A stretch of 32,823 bases of DNA, taken from an uncultured Massilia sp. (GTDB lineage Bacteria; Pseudomonadota; Gammaproteobacteria; Burkholderiales; Burkholderiaceae_D). The stretch is taken from contig CAJYQM010000414.1 in NCBI GenBank assembly GCA_913777025.1, forward strand, positions 1-32,823. Direction: 5' to 3'. Below the pieces are notes generated by a model. The model searched no databases and was not told where the DNA came from. It saw only the letters and a program-made list of their open reading frames with translations. Below are positions 31,823-32,823 of the stretch, in pieces. Both the position numbers and the translations under genes were made by a program. The stretch's first letter is position 1, and each line of letters starts with the position of its first letter.

Positions 31823-32823
31823 TCAGAAGCCGGCCTCGCGCCAGAACAGCGCCGCCAACGTGCGCACGAAGCGCGTGCCTGGCGCTTCCCAGTCGCCGGC
31901 GATCACGACCTTGCCGCGCCAGGCGTGGCCGGCCAGCGCGGGCGCCGGCTCGTCGACCGAGAAGCCGACCCGGTACACCGCGTGTTCCGGATACCAGGCG
32001 CCCTGCTTGTCGCGCGCCGGCACCTGGCCGCCCTGCTGGGCCGCCCACAGGCCGCTCGGCAGCACGCGGGTGGCGTCGCGGTCGATGCTGGCGACCGTCA
32101 GGCGCAGGGCCGGGCCGGCGCCGCCGTCCAGGTAGAAGGTCGCATGGTCGCCCGGGGCCACGCGGCGCACGGTGTCCTCGTCCAGGTAGGTGCTGACTTC
32201 CGATGTGCCCTCGCCCACCAGCACCGCCACCCGTTCGTTCTTGCCGACCCAGGTGCCCGGCGCCAGTTCCGGATCGAGGTCGCGCAGCGTGCCGGCGAAC
32301 GGCGCCGCCGGCCGGTAGCGCGCGGCGTCTTCATCCAGCGACGCCAGCTGGGCCTCGGCGGTGGCCAGCTGCTCACGCAGCACCACGCTGTTGGCGCGCT
32401 GCTCGGCATCGAAGCCGGCGGCCTCGGCCTGCCAGCGCAGGCGCTCGACCTCGGCCTGCAGCGCCTGGCGCCGGCTGCCGTTTTCCGCCACCGCGAACTG
32501 CACCAGCACCTGCCCGGCCGCCACCCGCGCGCCTTCGCGCAGCGGCAGGCCGGCCACCTGGGCGTGCTCGGGCGCGTGCACCGGGAACACGTCGACCGGC
32601 TTGAAGACCGCCCCGCCCTGCACCCGTGTCGGCCATGGCACCACGAACAGCAGCGCCAGCAGCAGCGCCACGACGATCGCGCCGCGTCCGCGCGGGCTCT
32701 TGCGGATATGCGGCCACAGGCCGCGCCACACCTTGACTTCGCCCGCGATGGGGCGGATGACGAACCAGCTCATTTCGATACAGAATAAAAATATGCCAAC
32801 CAGCTTGATGAAGAAGTGGTACA
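31823..32823 (-). CDS. HlyD-family periplasmic adaptor, 3' part (possible M50-peptidase/HlyD-type fusion)
   Basis: About 333 residues of an open frame that continues off the window edge. An ATG at 32773 could start a 316-residue protein, but 16 in-frame codons before it are open and hydrophobic (KLVGIFLFCIE), leading into SWFVIRPIAGEV. So the gene probably extends upstream and this ATG is internal. Visible parts are a transmembrane helix (AIVVALLLALLFVVPWP), a biotinyl-lipoyl-like segment (HAPEHAQVAGLPLREGARVAAGQVLVQF), a short alpha-helical hairpin (RRQALQAEVERLRWQAEAAG), the returning strand (FAGTLRDLDPELAPGTWVGKNE) and beta-barrel strands. Membrane-zinc-peptidase/HlyD fusions share the hydrophobic lead-in; the peptidase part, if present, is outside. 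It would act in envelope export. Confidence 0.82.
   Translation of the reverse strand, partial: YHFFIKLVGIFLFCIEMSWFVIRPIAGEVKVWRGLWPHIRKSPRGRGAIVVALLLALLFVVPWPTRVQGGAVFKPVDVFPVHAPEHAQVAGLPLREGARVAAGQVLVQFAVAENGSRRQALQAEVERLRWQAEAAGFDAEQRANSVVLREQLATAEAQLASLDEDAARYRPAAPFAGTLRDLDPELAPGTWVGKNERVAVLVGEGTSEVSTYLDEDTVRRVAPGDHATFYLDGGAGPALRLTVASIDRDATRVLPSGLWAAQQGGQVPARDKQGAWYPEHAVYRVGFSVDEPAPALAGHAWRGKVVIAGDWEAPGTRFVRTLAALFWREAGF

Noticed and set aside
32773-32823. Start codon and promoter for the HlyD-type gene at 32773
   Set aside because: The frame is open through the edge with membrane-helix-like codons and no ribosome binding site, so the ATG is probably internal.

Overview
This is a GC-rich (roughly two-thirds G+C by eye), gene-dense chromosomal window. 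I infer a betaproteobacterium of the Oxalobacteraceae type (Massilia/Telluria/Duganella-like). Reasons: the mix of a TonB_Xanth_Caul-type receptor, a DUF2058 protein, an AmpG-like MFS permease, many sensory proteins, and a REP-like inverted repeat built on a CCCCGC-GAAG-GCGGGG core. The genus is a guess. I see no rRNA, tRNA, CRISPR array, transposase or prophage gene. No gene-free stretch exceeds 300 bases; the longest are about 1192-1444, 14937-15203 and 24208-24485, all between divergent genes.

Layout. 1-4530: tail of a LysR regulator, an unrecognised 216-aa protein, an HDOD protein, a membrane-anchored lipocalin, an AraC/GyrI-like regulator and a DUF2058 protein. 4589-6212 (minus strand): a ribbon-helix-helix regulator overlapping or abutting a PHB-depolymerase-family esterase, behind an operator-like array of three 7-bp half-sites at 11-bp spacing. 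6236-12661 (minus strand): a tight operon of TonB-dependent receptor, GH20 beta-N-acetylhexosaminidase and AmpG-like permease. This looks like an uptake and hydrolysis route for GlcNAc-containing oligosaccharides. 12861-13148: a DUF2905 membrane protein preceded by a 22-codon ORF with a strong ribosome binding site. 13245-14936: a chemoreceptor with a C-terminal WxxF tether.

15204-18847 (plus strand): an ABC-type periplasmic binding protein with no transporter, followed within 2 nt by a transmembrane PAS-PAS histidine kinase; this may be a binding-protein-presented sensor. 18944-19852: a UvsE-type UV-damage endonuclease with a 10-bp inverted repeat just before its start. 19860-24207 (minus strand): GT-C-like membrane protein, SAM methyltransferase, DPM1/GtrB-like glycosyltransferase and aldo/keto reductase. 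The first three look like a surface-glycan or lipid-linked-sugar module. 24486-26956 (plus strand): a bestrophin-like channel followed by a succinyl-CoA:acetate-type CoA transferase.

26802-31687 (minus strand): a Cache-PAS-HisKA_2 sensor kinase overlapping by one base a REC-PAS-PAS-GGDEF-EAL response regulator, a cyclic-di-GMP two-component pair. The regulator's reading frame runs through the REP-like repeat at 26961-27046 and ends antisense inside the CoA-transferase gene, so it carries about 79 extra C-terminal residues. 31823-32823: 3' part of a HlyD-type periplasmic adaptor whose frame stays open to the window edge.

Most promising for follow-up: the binding-protein/kinase pair, the repeat-encoded C-terminal extension, the RHH operator array, the transport/hexosaminidase operon whose enzyme lacks a signal peptide, and the small ORF ahead of DUF2905.
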